A DNA stretch of 64,000 nucleotides from a virus, in IMG/VR virus record IMGVR_UViG_3300027858_000004, positions 102,075 through 166,074 of that record, one strand, 5' to 3'. The notes under the pieces are model-generated. The model worked only from the letters and a program-made list of their open reading frames with translations, ran no database searches and was not told the origin of the DNA. How positions within the stretch are numbered: position 1 is the stretch's first letter; every line of letters begins with the position of its first letter. The translations under genes and the position numbers were made by a program. Below are positions 36,422 through 46,312 of the stretch, in pieces.

Positions 36422-36931
36422 TCAATCCTTTTTCGTGCTGAAGCGATAGCGATGCTCATATGAAACGTATTCTTTAGGTGCATCTCTTGGGTCGCCACCT
36501 GCATACTCCAACTTCCCAATACCAGCGACTGGTTCTAATGCTAATAGCTCAGCAATTTTATCTGAAATCCACAATAGTCTTAAATCTTTGTCATATTCTT
36601 CATGAACAAAAACATAGATATAAACTTCTTGTGTTACTAGTAAATGATTCTTGTAATCTGGTCTTCTACTTCCAGTGAACATATAGATACGACACAATTT
36701 TTTGTCTTCTATGTTGTTTATCTTTTCAGTTAATAAGACTCTTTCTTGAACTATTTCCCAGTATGTTTCAGACTCATTGTCAACTAAGTTAGGTAGGGAA
36801 CTGTCTAGTGGGTCGGGTGTAGTAGAGCTTTGAGGATAGTAGTAAAGTAAACGAATAAGTTCTTCATCATTAATTAGCTTTTGGTATATGTTGTTGATGG
36901 AATTTCTCATTGAGCCTATTTGTATAGCCAT
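36422..36931 (-). CDS. Tail terminator / neck protein
   Basis: A 169-residue protein. The order of an N-terminal helix, a loop with D-N-E-S-E, a beta strand K-L-C-R-I-Y-M-F-T-G and a final beta segment E-V-Y-I-Y-V-F-V-H matches small tail-terminator proteins in the neck region. It abuts the next gene (1-bp overlap). The function is inferred from order: capsid, connectors, stopper, terminator, tail tube. Confidence 0.5.
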   Translation of the reverse strand: MAIQIGSMRNSINNIYQKLINDEELIRLLYYYPQSSTTPDPLDSSLPNLVDNESETYWEIVQERVLLTEKINNIEDKKLCRIYMFTGSRRPDYKNHLLVTQEVYIYVFVHEEYDKDLRLLWISDKIAELLALEPVAGIGKLEYAGGDPRDAPKEYVSYEHRYRFSTKKD

Positions 36932-37593
36932 TATTCGCTCACCTGTCTTTCTAAGCGGATATCGATATATCCAACTTCTCCAATTACATTTTCATGGGAC
37001 ACAGTAGTAACCTTATATGTATCTCCACGTACAACAATTTCATAGTTTACTTTTACCTCAATCAAAGGATTGTAAGGTATTAAGATATTTAATGAGCCTT
37101 CTGGTAGGGAGATAGGGGAGTTGTCTATCATGCTATATGCTTTTGTAGTTAGGACACAGGGAACATTTTCAATTGTCTGTACATTTTTTGTAATAGGTCT
37201 ATTAAAATCATCTCTACCAATTGTTTTCTTTTCAGAGCCTGTCAGGAGTGGGAATTCTGCATTACACAATTCACAAACCAATTCAGGGAAAAAATCATCC
37301 TCAATAATTTCTGTAGAAAGGTAAAATTTACCCTTATGATGCACGTAAAAACCTAGTCCTACGTCACTGAAAGGTTTTAATAAAAACCGTCTTTTACTGA
37401 AATTTCCTTCGGTTTTAACTCTAGAAACAATTGCATTAGTTAATTCTTCAGAGCGATTAATTTGAACTTTTGAAAGGGTGCGTGAATTCATGAAAGCTTT
37501 TTCAACTTGCAGCGCTGTTCTGTTGGAAGTTATCTCAGTAGGAGTTAGTCCACCACTATTAACTCTGTCAATGTAATGTTGATATTTACTCAT
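36931..37593 (-). CDS. Head closure / stopper-like protein
   Basis: A 220-residue protein. A C-terminal strand pattern (V-V-R-G-D-T-Y-K-V-T-T-V-S-H ... Y-I-D-I-R-L-E-R) is like head-closure proteins that plug the portal after packaging. One C-x-x-C pair (CELC) is present at about residue 110. I chose the ATG at 37593 (AGGA eight bases upstream) over a GTG at 37599. Confidence 0.5.
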   Translation of the reverse strand: MSKYQHYIDRVNSGGLTPTEITSNRTALQVEKAFMNSRTLSKVQINRSEELTNAIVSRVKTEGNFSKRRFLLKPFSDVGLGFYVHHKGKFYLSTEIIEDDFFPELVCELCNAEFPLLTGSEKKTIGRDDFNRPITKNVQTIENVPCVLTTKAYSMIDNSPISLPEGSLNILIPYNPLIEVKVNYEIVVRGDTYKVTTVSHENVIGEVGYIDIRLERQVSE

Positions 37594-37595
37594 GT

Positions 37596-37922
37596 TCACA
37601 GTCCTTTCAAATGTTCTAATTCTTTGTCGATTAAATTGACCATTTTTAATACTTCTTTTCTTGTTTTCTTAAAATTATCTGGACTATAAGGCTCCAACTC
37701 TAACTTTTTAAGTGTATTTAAAACTCTTACATACCAACTACCATGAGGTAAATCTACGATGTAGGTTCCCATTCCAAAAATTTCACCACTAATTGTTTCA
37801 ATATAACCATCAATATGTTCGTTCCCAACTTCATAAAGAGGGATTATTTTCCATATTTGGCTTTTGTAATCGATTAATGCCTTTTTATATATTCTTATAT
37901 CTAGATTTTTATTATTTGTCAT
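37596..37922 (-). CDS. Small head-tail region protein
   Basis: A 108-residue protein with a central beta segment (I-S-G-E-I-F-G-M-G-T-Y-I-V-D-L-P-H-G-S-W-Y-V-R) and a helical C-terminus. The start overlaps the stop of the upstream gene (ATGA). No family is recognised. Its position indicates a head-tail connection role. Confidence 0.5.
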   Translation of the reverse strand: MTNNKNLDIRIYKKALIDYKSQIWKIIPLYEVGNEHIDGYIETISGEIFGMGTYIVDLPHGSWYVRVLNTLKKLELEPYSPDNFKKTRKEVLKMVNLIDKELEHLKGL

Positions 37923-38359
37923 TTTTTGTTGACCTCTTTAAAGTTCTCTAGGCTATAAGATAAGCGACTAATCATTGCACTAATATCTTTTTCAATAGTA
38001 TCTTTTAGTTTAATTAGAGCCTCAATTTTCTTAGCTGGGCTGTAACTAGAATAGTCTTTGGAACTTAGTCCTTCTTTAAGTGATTCTCCTGTTATTGTGT
38101 TGGCTTTAAGATATTCTATTAGCATCATTAGAGCGAGAATTTCTTGCTCATTATAGGGAAGGGACTCGTTAAATAATTGTAAAACTCTATCAAAGTTTTG
38201 GACTCTAGTTCTATTTCCTATTGTAGAAAATCTACTTATTCCAGAAAGCAACCATTTTTCCATATTTAGTTCAAGAGCTTCTTCTTCCATTCCAGCTAAT
38301 TCGTTATCTGTGATTTTAGAAAGGAACAAAAAATATACATCGCTAAAAGGTGTTGCCAT
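37919..38359 (-). CDS. Head-tail connector-like helical protein
   Basis: A 146-residue, almost entirely helical protein (L-S-K-I-T-D-N-E-L-A-G-M-E-E-E near the start). It has the size and helical content of adaptor proteins such as the gp6/gp15 type, which bind the portal. It overlaps the following gene by 4 bp. Confidence 0.5.
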   Translation of the reverse strand: MATPFSDVYFLFLSKITDNELAGMEEEALELNMEKWLLSGISRFSTIGNRTRVQNFDRVLQLFNESLPYNEQEILALMMLIEYLKANTITGESLKEGLSSKDYSSYSPAKKIEALIKLKDTIEKDISAMISRLSYSLENFKEVNKK

Positions 38360-38375
38360 CTAAATCACACCCTTC

Positions 38376-38969
38376 TTACTTAATGAATAATTGAAGGTCT
38401 ACACCAAGTTTTTCTTCAATCAATTTGATTTTGTTTCGAGTATCAAGGATATCTTCTTCTACTAATTTTCTTGCTACTGTTCCAATAGAAGACTTTAATG
38501 CTTTAGGTAGTTTCGGTAGAATTTCAGCAAGCTCTTTATTCGGTGTTTCTAGAATGAAGTCTTCCAAGTTTTCTAATCCAACCATCTCATCATAGATTTT
38601 AGTTAATCCAAGTGCTTCGGCAGCTTGCTCATCATCAACTACTAAGTGACAATCAGTTAAATATTTGCCTTGTGAGCCTTTCATATCTTGCAATTCACCC
38701 ATGTCCATTTGCAATTCTGAGCCGTAACCTTCCCAAATGTACTTAGCTTTTGTGCGATGAGAAATGTAAATTAAATCTCCGTCAGCAGTACTTCTAGTGG
38801 TAATCATTTCATTTCTATTAATTTCAATTTTCTTTGCACGAGCTGGTGCTGGAGCCTCTACGACAGGTTCTACCACTTTAACTTCGTCAATCTTTGCTTT
38901 TGTATCATTTGTTTTTTTAATTGAAGCTGCTGCTTTACTTGCAGTTGTTTTTGTATTTGTATTTGCCAT
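38376..38969 (-). CDS. Head-region protein with low-complexity N-terminus
   Basis: A 197-residue protein. Residues 1-45 are Ala/Thr/Lys/Pro-rich and probably disordered. The rest has an R-T-K-A-K-Y-I-W-E-G-Y-G segment and a helical C-terminus. The analogous SPbeta gene just after the major capsid is, from memory, also of unknown function. It may be a capsid-associated or neck protein. Confidence 0.5.
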   Translation of the reverse strand: MANTNTKTTASKAAASIKKTNDTKAKIDEVKVVEPVVEAPAPARAKKIEINRNEMITTRSTADGDLIYISHRTKAKYIWEGYGSELQMDMGELQDMKGSQGKYLTDCHLVVDDEQAAEALGLTKIYDEMVGLENLEDFILETPNKELAEILPKLPKALKSSIGTVARKLVEEDILDTRNKIKLIEEKLGVDLQLFIK

Positions 38970-39005
38970 TTTAAAAATCTCCTTTTTTTCCCAAATAATA
39001 TAATA

Positions 39006-39034
39006 GAGACACTCTGAGTTAATCAGAATGCCTC
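39006..39034 (-). terminator. Hairpin after the major capsid gene
   Basis: Read leftwards: GAGGCATTCTGA, 5-base loop, TCAGAGTGTCTC (12-bp stem with two G-U pairs), followed by TATTATATTATTT. It probably works as a partial terminator or an mRNA 3' stabiliser for the capsid transcript. Confidence 0.6.
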
Positions 39035-39044
39035 AGCTTTTAAA

Positions 39045-40055
39045 TTAAATTAATGAGTAGCTTCCGAACAAGTTGCTAAGAACTACAGCAGTACCGAAGT
39101 GAGTAATGAATTTATATTCAAGAGACATATCGTTGTTTGCAGTCATTTCAGTAACTTGTTTGATGTAATCTTCGCCTTCAAATACCAATTTAATGAATTT
39201 GTTTTCAGCAGAAGGTAAAACTAGAATTTGATTATCGTCATAAGCGAAATCGAATGAGTTTGGTTTGAATACTGCTGGTAATTGAACAAGTGTCATACCG
39301 TTAAAGTTAGCAATACGTCCAGTTGAGTTTAACTCAGCTTTCATAGCTTCAGTGTAAAGAGCAATGTTTGCACCTTCAGTGATTTTAGAAAGACCTTTGC
39401 GAGTACCAAGTACAATCGGAGTGCTTCCTGTAGCAGCTTCTACTTTAGACACTAGGTCTAACATTGAATCTCCGTCATAAGCACCATTCTTTTTGAATGC
39501 AGCAGGTAATTGGGCAGTTGCAGATGCAAAAGCAGCAGCTACTTCTTGATAGATTTTAGTTTGAATACCTTGTCCAACTTTTTGGATTAGACGAGAGAAG
39601 TTCAAGCGACCAGTCATAAATAATTCAAAGTCACCGTAAACAGCAGCAGCGAATGATTTAGTTTGGATTGAGAATGTTTTACCGCCTTCTAATTTCTGGC
39701 GAGTGATGTTCCAGTGATTACCTGAGTGTTCAGATACTACTAAAACTCCATCGTCTTCTGTGTAAAATTCTTGAGTATCGCCAAGTGCCAAGTTGCGAAC
39801 ATCAGCAAATTGCATGAAGAACTCATCTTCGTTAACTCCAGTAAGATAAGTTTCAGTTAAAACTTCTTCTAAGATTTCATAGATTGTAACTTCATGTTTG
39901 CGAAGTTCTTTCTTAGTAGGGTTTTCTACTCCGATTGCTTCTGCGAATTTCGCACGAATGCGGTCATCCACGTTCTTTCCATTTGAAAATTGTTGTACTT
40001 GCGTAGGGTTCTTAAGAACGTCTACACATAATGTTACTAATTCAGTATTTGCCAT
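39045..40055 (-). CDS. Major capsid protein
   Basis: A 336-residue protein in the expected place after scaffold and decoration genes. It has an N-terminal helical arm (about 1-60), an E-loop-like beta region with T-R-Q-K-L-E-G-G-K-T-F-S-I-Q-T-K, a long spine helix with F-M-T-G-R-L-N-F-S-R-L-I-Q-K-V-G-Q-G-I, and a C-terminal beta domain (I-V-L-G-T-R-K-G-L-S-K). This fits the HK97 fold. The start has a strong GGAGGAATAAAT site. Confidence 0.8.
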   Translation of the reverse strand: MANTELVTLCVDVLKNPTQVQQFSNGKNVDDRIRAKFAEAIGVENPTKKELRKHEVTIYEILEEVLTETYLTGVNEDEFFMQFADVRNLALGDTQEFYTEDDGVLVVSEHSGNHWNITRQKLEGGKTFSIQTKSFAAAVYGDFELFMTGRLNFSRLIQKVGQGIQTKIYQEVAAAFASATAQLPAAFKKNGAYDGDSMLDLVSKVEAATGSTPIVLGTRKGLSKITEGANIALYTEAMKAELNSTGRIANFNGMTLVQLPAVFKPNSFDFAYDDNQILVLPSAENKFIKLVFEGEDYIKQVTEMTANNDMSLEYKFITHFGTAVVLSNLFGSYSLI

Positions 40056-40110
40056 TATTTATTCCTCCGATTATTATCATAATTTATTTTTGTATAACTA
40101 GTTTTTAAAA

Positions 40111-40620
40111 TTAGTTTTGTACTACTTCTACAACCACATAAACAACAGGTGTTTGAGTTGTATTGATTGTAAGCATTCCACCAACAGCATCTTCACGTAC
40201 TACTTTAGCTGCAAAACCTTTAGCTGGTAATGTAGCAGAAGGGGCTAGTTTATGACCTGCGCCAGCTACTAAATATTCTCCAATTACTGCCGTACCGTTA
40301 ATTCCTTCTTTAGATACACCGAACACAAATGTTGGACGTGGGTTGTATGAACGTACCACTTTACCAGCTTCCATGAAGTAATTAACTTCTAAACCTGAAC
40401 CTTGGCGACCATTATCATAGATAATTGCTGGATTAGCGATTAATACTAAGCTATCTTCTGCAACTGGTGTCTCCAATGCACGAACATCTGCGTTACCTTC
40501 TTCAATTTCACCTAACTTACCTACAAAACCATTTTCTAACTCCACTTCTGCACGTACTGAAAACGTATCTGCATTTGGGAAACGTGCATCATCTAAACGA
40601 ACTACTGACTTATTTGCCAT
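40111..40620 (-). CDS. Capsid decoration-like protein
   Basis: A 169-residue beta-rich protein (P-T-F-V-F-G-V-S-K-E-G-I-N-G-T-A-V-I-G-E-Y-L and a C-terminal Y-V-V-V-E-V-V) between scaffold and major capsid. This is the usual position for decoration or head-stabilising proteins. The ribosome binding site is identical in layout to that of the capsid gene, suggesting similarly high expression. Confidence 0.55.
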   Translation of the reverse strand: MANKSVVRLDDARFPNADTFSVRAEVELENGFVGKLGEIEEGNADVRALETPVAEDSLVLIANPAIIYDNGRQGSGLEVNYFMEAGKVVRSYNPRPTFVFGVSKEGINGTAVIGEYLVAGAGHKLAPSATLPAKGFAAKVVREDAVGGMLTINTTQTPVVYVVVEVVQN

Positions 40621-40661
40621 TATTTATTCCTCCATTTTTCTTTTTAATTAAATAATTTTTA

Positions 40662-41246
40662 TTATTCAAAGATATTGCCATAAGGATTATATTCCTTACT
40701 TTCTTCTTGTGAGAATTTTAATTTATTGTTTGGTGCTTCTTGCTTAGTTGTAATTGAGAAGTTTTTCTTGCCATACATAGCAAATAATTTATCCTCTACA
40801 TCTTGAATTTCAGCATCTTTCATCGCTTCAAAGACTTGAGAGAACTCATCTTCTGTTATTTTGTCAGCAAATTTTTCTTTTACATCAGCTTCTTCACGTT
40901 GACGCTTATAAGATTTTAATTCGTCTAATTGTGTTTGAAGTTTTGTAAACTCACCTGATAAATCATTGTATTTAGCTTCGAAATCTTCTTTAACATCTTC
41001 TACAGCATCTTCTTTTTCAGTTTCCGTCTCAGTTTTATCAACTGTAACTTCCTCTTGCAAATCTTCCTCTGTAGTAGCATCTTTGACCTCGGCAGTCTCA
41101 TTCACTACAGTAGTAGCGGTATCTTCTGTAAACTCAGCAGTCTCATCAGCATTTGTAATTTCAATATTTTCTGCGGTGATTTTGACCCCATTTTCGTTAA
41201 GCTCTATCGAGCTATTAACATTCTCTTCTTTAATTATCTCTGTCAT
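40662..41246 (-). CDS. Nested scaffold protein from an internal start
   Basis: Inside the protease-scaffold gene, in the same frame, an ATG at 41246 is preceded six bases upstream by AAGGAGGT (41260-41253), the best ribosome binding site in the neighbourhood. It sits exactly at the boundary between the protease and acidic coiled-coil parts. The 194-residue product (starting MTEIIKEEN) would be a free scaffold, as in the lambda C/Nu3 gene pair. Confidence 0.75.
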   Translation of the reverse strand: MTEIIKEENVNSSIELNENGVKITAENIEITNADETAEFTEDTATTVVNETAEVKDATTEEDLQEEVTVDKTETETEKEDAVEDVKEDFEAKYNDLSGEFTKLQTQLDELKSYKRQREEADVKEKFADKITEDEFSQVFEAMKDAEIQDVEDKLFAMYGKKNFSITTKQEAPNNKLKFSQEESKEYNPYGNIFE

Positions 41247-41918
41247 ATCTTTACCTCCTTTATCAAGACTAAATTTCAATTCATCTATCATTTGATTAAA
41301 TTGAGCTGTAAAGTCCTCTTTATTTAATGAGTAAGTCGTAATACTAGCACTTTCAAAAGCTGGTTCTACATGACCTTCACCATTCTTATTAATGCCTAAA
41401 ATACAAAAAGCGGAAAAATTAAAATCTTCAATTTTAAACGTTTCTACACCATCAATAACAGCATAATTTCCGTTTACAACATTTACTTCCATACTTTGAT
41501 TAAAAGTACTATCTAACAATGTCTGAAGCTCTTCGTATCTTCCAGTCCATAGATAAGCACCATCAACAACTAAATACTCATTTACAGTTCCATCACTTTC
41601 AGCGATGTCTTCCCAATAAACTTGAGCAGATTCAGGGATAACCCCATATGGCTTTGTGTGTTGAACGAATTTTACTTCGTCATTTTTCACTTCAACAGCC
41701 ATTCCATGTCCACCAAAATTATCAGATTCTTCAAGGTATTCTCCAACAATCGGTATATTAAATATAGTGTGTATATTTCTCATTACATCTTCTTTATCAA
41801 AATAACTACCATTACGATTATGACCTTTATATAAAACTCTAATTTTTGCTTTTGAGAAGAGGGGATTAATCTTTTCTACGTTCTGTATAATTGAGTTAAA
41901 ACGTAAATCCTTTTCCAT
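40662..41918 (-). CDS. Capsid maturation protease fused to scaffold
   Basis: A 418-residue protein. Residues 1-200 form a prohead-protease-like domain (N-R-N-G-S-Y-F-D-K-E-D-V, IPIVGEYL, GHGMAVEV, Q-S-M-E-V-N-V, F-S-A-F-C-I-L-G-I). Residues 225-418 form a very acidic coiled-coil scaffold rich in Glu, Thr and Val. The protease should clip scaffold and capsid delta regions during maturation. An internal start makes the scaffold alone (separate entry). Confidence 0.75.
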   Translation of the reverse strand: MEKDLRFNSIIQNVEKINPLFSKAKIRVLYKGHNRNGSYFDKEDVMRNIHTIFNIPIVGEYLEESDNFGGHGMAVEVKNDEVKFVQHTKPYGVIPESAQVYWEDIAESDGTVNEYLVVDGAYLWTGRYEELQTLLDSTFNQSMEVNVVNGNYAVIDGVETFKIEDFNFSAFCILGINKNGEGHVEPAFESASITTYSLNKEDFTAQFNQMIDELKFSLDKGGKDMTEIIKEENVNSSIELNENGVKITAENIEITNADETAEFTEDTATTVVNETAEVKDATTEEDLQEEVTVDKTETETEKEDAVEDVKEDFEAKYNDLSGEFTKLQTQLDELKSYKRQREEADVKEKFADKITEDEFSQVFEAMKDAEIQDVEDKLFAMYGKKNFSITTKQEAPNNKLKFSQEESKEYNPYGNIFE

Positions 41919-41953
41919 TTATAAATCTCACCCCCTTTAATGGATTAAATTAA

Positions 41954-43447
41954 CTATCCTTGTTTTTTACGATTGTCTGAATCTTTGTCTCTGCTAGTTT
42001 GACCACTATCGCTAATGGCATCATCAGACTTCTTAGGTCTTCCTGTAGAGGCTTCATCTCCTGTTTGGGTATGAGAAGTAGCCAATGGAATTAGAGCATC
42101 CTGAAGCTTAAATATGTCATTTTCAAGAGCAACTTTATTCACAAAATCAACAGGTGTAATACCATAGGTAGCACCCAATTCAAATTTAACTGGCAACCCA
42201 TTTTGTGCTGCGGTTAAATAAGATTTTTGAACTTCATCACGATTGAAAACTGTTACATCTAGCATCTTAACTTTGAACTTATATTGTCCATTCATTTTCT
42301 TCAGCTTGCGATTAATCCATCTTTCAACCTGTCTTAACATAGAGAACAATATTTGCTCATCTGATAAGATTGATTTTGCTAAACCAATTGAAGTGTTTTT
42401 ATCTGAGTTGAATATAAACTGAGAGACCCCAGCTTCATTAAATGCTTCACGATATGCATCATTAACATAGTCACTATCAGAGCGACTTTTTTCAGTTTTA
42501 ATAGCTTCAATAGACATTGGCGATGTTATCATCTGTACACCATCTGGAAGGCTATCAGAAGCCATGTTGTGGAATGTCATAGCCAAATCCAAGTCAATAA
42601 GAAACTTGTTGATATCAGGATTTTTTTCGTCCATTGGAATTTTTTGAACCATTGCCATAAAGTTGTCGTTCTTAGCTCTAGCTTTTTTAATCTTCTTGTA
42701 CTCGTCTAGGTCAAAAATTGACTCAAACATAGAGGAGAAGGGAGGTAACTCATATTGGAAATCTAGATTTACTTTGAAACAAACAGTTTTATCAGAATCT
42801 AATTCAATCCAACTGTCTTTACCAGTTTTATAAATTGCGTATTTTATTCGAAACTCTTCGGGATAGTTTAATAAATCTTCCTTATGTGAGTCGAAGTGTG
42901 CAAAGTTAAATTGGAAGTTGTAAACTCCATCTTCCTCAGAAGAAATACGACAATTGTTTCCATCTAAGTGTTGAATGAAAAATGAATCCTTCGACTCATG
43001 CTCATATCCAAAGAAAACATCTTCACGAAATGCTACTAACATTGCTTTTATCATTTCATGAGGTAAATTTAATTTATCTACAAATTGACCTGTTTTCATA
43101 AATTGTTTTTTATATTTTGCAACGTCTAATTTATCTGGTATGTCTACAGGATTAATAACATAAGCGTAAGTTGGCATTAAAGCCATGTAGCGAATTATTA
43201 GTCGATATAAAGCAGACACATTGTAGAAGTAATTAGAAATGTTGCGCAATTGTTTCTCGAAAAGAACAGGATTTTGCATCCACTTAGAGAGCATAGAGAT
43301 GTCATATTTATAGATAGATGTTGATGTTTTTTTCTTTACATCGTATTTCATTCTATTAACAGCAGACTTATATGCTGACAATTTTCGTTCGTAATCTTCC
43401 TTTTCAGAAATGGGATTGCGAAGGTAGTATTTTTTTGTGTTGGTCAT
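41954..43447 (-). CDS. Portal protein
   Basis: A 497-residue protein directly after the large terminase, the normal portal position. Segments typical of portals are the aromatic helix Y-R-L-I-I-R-Y-M-A-L-M-P-T-Y (about 81-94), a mixed alpha/beta core, a long stem helix around S-D-E-Q-I-L-F-S-M-L-R-Q-V-E-R-W-I-N, and a charged disordered C-terminus. It forms the dodecameric channel for DNA packaging. Confidence 0.8.
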   Translation of the reverse strand: MTNTKKYYLRNPISEKEDYERKLSAYKSAVNRMKYDVKKKTSTSIYKYDISMLSKWMQNPVLFEKQLRNISNYFYNVSALYRLIIRYMALMPTYAYVINPVDIPDKLDVAKYKKQFMKTGQFVDKLNLPHEMIKAMLVAFREDVFFGYEHESKDSFFIQHLDGNNCRISSEEDGVYNFQFNFAHFDSHKEDLLNYPEEFRIKYAIYKTGKDSWIELDSDKTVCFKVNLDFQYELPPFSSMFESIFDLDEYKKIKKARAKNDNFMAMVQKIPMDEKNPDINKFLIDLDLAMTFHNMASDSLPDGVQMITSPMSIEAIKTEKSRSDSDYVNDAYREAFNEAGVSQFIFNSDKNTSIGLAKSILSDEQILFSMLRQVERWINRKLKKMNGQYKFKVKMLDVTVFNRDEVQKSYLTAAQNGLPVKFELGATYGITPVDFVNKVALENDIFKLQDALIPLATSHTQTGDEASTGRPKKSDDAISDSGQTSRDKDSDNRKKQG

Positions 43448-43489
43448 ATATAGGAATTCCTCCTTTCTTTTTTTAATGTCAATAGATAG

Positions 43490-45304
43490 TTAATAATCAT
43501 AGTTATTTCTTGCTTTCTTAATCATCATCAGCTTAGAAGGGTCTATGTCTTGTCTGCGCTTACGATTCTTAATTCCTAGTTCGTTAGCTAGTAGAGAAAG
43601 GTAACTGATACTTGAGTATCTATCCTTACGTGCCTTACCAATTTCTTTAAGCTTAATCAAGCCAGTATCTGTGATTTCTGATTCCAAGTTTAAAACTTCA
43701 TTAATCATTAGTGATGTTTGAATATACGGTAAGCGGAATTTAACTTTTAACTCTTCAGGTAATTTATCGTATCCTTTTATAGTCTTTAAGAAATCTTCTG
43801 CTTCGTTTTCTGGAATAGGCAATTTAATTTTTCCTTGTCTTAGTGAGTCTCTAAACACCGAAGCAATCTCAGAGTTTAATTGGGCTGATGCTCTAACTGA
43901 ATAAACTACTTTGGGAGCATTTGGATAAACACATCTTTTTGCCAGCTCTTCATTGTTCATACAAGAAAGAGGCTCATATTCAATTCCTCTAGTGGTGTCA
44001 ATTTGAGTTAGTGTTAGTGCATCAAATATACCAATACCTGCGTTAAACGTATCTAGTACAATGTAATCTGCATTAAAGTCAGCATATAGCTGTCGAATGC
44101 GCATTGCTTGGTGGGCTGTATGTCCACCTTCAATAGATTCAATATACACAATTTGTGTTTCGTATCCACTATCAGAAGGGATTAACCTAGCTAATGTATA
44201 TGCGGAAGCATCATTTTGTGCGCCAGCCATTGTTGCAATATCGGCTGAAACAATTCTTAATTCTCCAGCTACTTTTTTCGGATAGCCTATGTTTTTGTCA
44301 TTGACTAATTCGGCAACCTCTTGTGGATAAAATACTTTACCAACCTTTCTATTCTTCTGTAAATCATCGAAGGAGAAGAAGGCTTTATCAGATATTCCGT
44401 AGAATAAAGATTCCATTTCTATCATCCATGAAACGGGGTCGAAAGATTTTTCGGACATCTCATCTTTTACTTGGTCTTCCATTAGTAAGCCTTCTTTTAT
44501 AGCTATCTGATAGGGAAGAGAGCAAACAAAATAAGATTTTCCGTCTGTCATTGATTCTGTATAGGTAGTAACCTTTTCCCAAGAGTGATGGGACTTGTAC
44601 CATGCGGAACTTAAATAAATCTCTTTGTTACGTTCTTTTAAATCTTCTCTATCTTTATATTCTGGTTTGTTTAAAAACTTAGGCTGTCTTGGAGCTGTTT
44701 GGAATTTACGAAGAACCGAGTTAATTACATTTAAATCAACCATACGGAACTCATCAACAATCAATAGATTACTACGTTTTCCACGAGCACCATCATTTGA
44801 AGCAACAGTTTTTATCCAACTGCCATTGTGAAAATCAACCTTTGCATCGTTGACGCTAGTTTTTAAATCTTCAATTTCTCTTTGCAGGTTGGGACTGTTC
44901 TTTCTTAATTCTTCAATCTTTTCTATTACTTCTCTGGACTGAGACTTTAATCCAGCAGCAACAATAATCTTTGTTTCTGGATAGAGTATCGAGCGAGTTA
45001 TACAGAAAATAGCAGTAAGCCAAGTCTTTCCTTGACCACGACTCGCAATATATACGAAGAAGTAATTATGCATCATAGCATATAAAAGGATTTGCTGAAA
45101 AAGCTTTAAGTCAATTCCTAAATAATCTTTTACAAATCTATGTGGATTTGCACGATAAAAAGATGTCCAGATGTCAACTCCATCTAAAAGTCTCTCAGAT
45201 TTTGTTTGACCCTTTCTAATCTTTTTGCCTTTTTCAAAAACATTTGTACCTTTTGATTTCTTATTTCTATTAACTTGAAAATTAGCAAAAGAGGCTATTT
45301 TAAT
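43490..45304 (-). CDS. Terminase large subunit with apparent AUU start
   Basis: A packaging motor and nuclease of about 604 residues if begun at the AUU at 45304. The conserved terminase N-terminus ([29 protein letters not shown]) lies upstream of the first ATG (45076). Walker A is SRGQGKTW, Walker B is NLLIVDEFR, and nuclease acids are seen in I-V-S-A-D-I-A and Y-I-V-L-D-T-F-N. Between the TGA at 45307-45305 and that ATG the frame has no ATG, GTG, TTG or CTG. AGAGG lies six bases before the AUU. It overlaps the small subunit gene by 5 bp. Confidence 0.82.
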   Translation of the reverse strand: MKIASFANFQVNRNKKSKGTNVFEKGKKIRKGQTKSERLLDGVDIWTSFYRANPHRFVKDYLGIDLKLFQQILLYAMMHNYFFVYIASRGQGKTWLTAIFCITRSILYPETKIIVAAGLKSQSREVIEKIEELRKNSPNLQREIEDLKTSVNDAKVDFHNGSWIKTVASNDGARGKRSNLLIVDEFRMVDLNVINSVLRKFQTAPRQPKFLNKPEYKDREDLKERNKEIYLSSAWYKSHHSWEKVTTYTESMTDGKSYFVCSLPYQIAIKEGLLMEDQVKDEMSEKSFDPVSWMIEMESLFYGISDKAFFSFDDLQKNRKVGKVFYPQEVAELVNDKNIGYPKKVAGELRIVSADIATMAGAQNDASAYTLARLIPSDSGYETQIVYIESIEGGHTAHQAMRIRQLYADFNADYIVLDTFNAGIGIFDALTLTQIDTTRGIEYEPLSCMNNEELAKRCVYPNAPKVVYSVRASAQLNSEIASVFRDSLRQGKIKLPIPENEAEDFLKTIKGYDKLPEELKVKFRLPYIQTSLMINEVLNLESEITDTGLIKLKEIGKARKDRYSSISYLSLLANELGIKNRKRRQDIDPSKLMMIKKARNNYDY

Positions 45305-46184
45305 TCACATCCTCTTCAGGAACATCATCAGTTTCATTTACGTCTTTGTTGACTGTATACTGACTGATTACCTCGTCATATTCATCTTGGAATTTATTTT
45401 CTTTTCCAAGCATTCTAGCCATGTGACCCAAGAAGAAGGTTCTGAGATATTTTCCTATTCCATCTACATCTGCCCAAGTAGGGTCAGGCTCTGATATAGG
45501 TCTTTCATTTTCAATTCTTCTGATGAAAGTGCCGTATGTCTCTTGGTCAATTGAATCAGCGCCAGTCTCTTGAACAGGCTTTAGGTTAGCAGCAGTTAGC
45601 AAGTCGTTGTAAGCCTTAAGCTCATTTTTAACATCTTTTTTCTGTGCTCTGTTGTTTCTTATGTCTAGTTGAACCAAACAAATTTCACGAATTAGGTTTT
45701 CAAGAGTTTTTGAATCCACTTCATATCTATCAAGAAAATCTACATATTCTGAATTCAAATAGATATATTCAGTTTCTTCTAATCCTCTACCCCAGAAATC
45801 TTCAGCCTCTGCCATTTCAATTTCTGATAACTCTGTTGGCTTAGAGCGTTTGAAGACCTCTAAAGCCTTTGGTTCATTAAACATTGTAGAGTCGTTGTAA
45901 GTAAGTGTTCTATATTGTGGAAGGCTATTAACGTTCTTTATGTATGCATAATAGTCACCCTTAAACAAGTCTTGTAGTATAGGTTTATTAATTAGTCTCA
46001 TCAGTGTTTGGAATCCTTCAAAACCTTTTTCATCGATAATCTCTGCACAGCATGTTTTACATATAGGAATTTTTTTATCACTAAAGAAGTCTACGTCAGC
46101 ACTGTTATAAAAGTTATCTGTAACTTGTGGTGGCTTAGGACATCTTAAGCATTTCTTTTTTACTGTTTGTTTTTTCGTTATCAT
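45300..46184 (-). CDS. Probable terminase small subunit / zinc-ribbon packaging protein
   Basis: A 294-residue protein directly upstream of the large terminase. An N-terminal zinc ribbon ([17 protein letters not shown] ... CKTCC, about 12-50) is followed by helices and an acidic C-terminus. The ATG at 46184 has AAAGGAG eight bases upstream and is preferred to upstream starts. The call as small terminase rests on position. The zinc ribbon resembles that of the regulator at 51185-51715. Confidence 0.55.
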   Translation of the reverse strand: MITKKQTVKKKCLRCPKPPQVTDNFYNSADVDFFSDKKIPICKTCCAEIIDEKGFEGFQTLMRLINKPILQDLFKGDYYAYIKNVNSLPQYRTLTYNDSTMFNEPKALEVFKRSKPTELSEIEMAEAEDFWGRGLEETEYIYLNSEYVDFLDRYEVDSKTLENLIREICLVQLDIRNNRAQKKDVKNELKAYNDLLTAANLKPVQETGADSIDQETYGTFIRRIENERPISEPDPTWADVDGIGKYLRTFFLGHMARMLGKENKFQDEYDEVISQYTVNKDVNETDDVPEEDVN

Positions 46185-46312
46185 TTTCATTTCTCCTTTC
46201 ATTTCTATGAATACGAAAAGAGCCGCAAGCGGATTATTAGTCCACTTGCAGCTCAATATTTAGCTCTTTTAATCGAAAGCTCTCCGCAGAAAGCTCTCTA
46301 TAAAAGACTAAT

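Noticed and set aside
43490-45076. Reading the large terminase from the first ATG (45076)
   Set aside because: This would drop the conserved N-terminal [13 protein letters not shown] region and place Walker A at residue 12 or so, too close to the start for the family.
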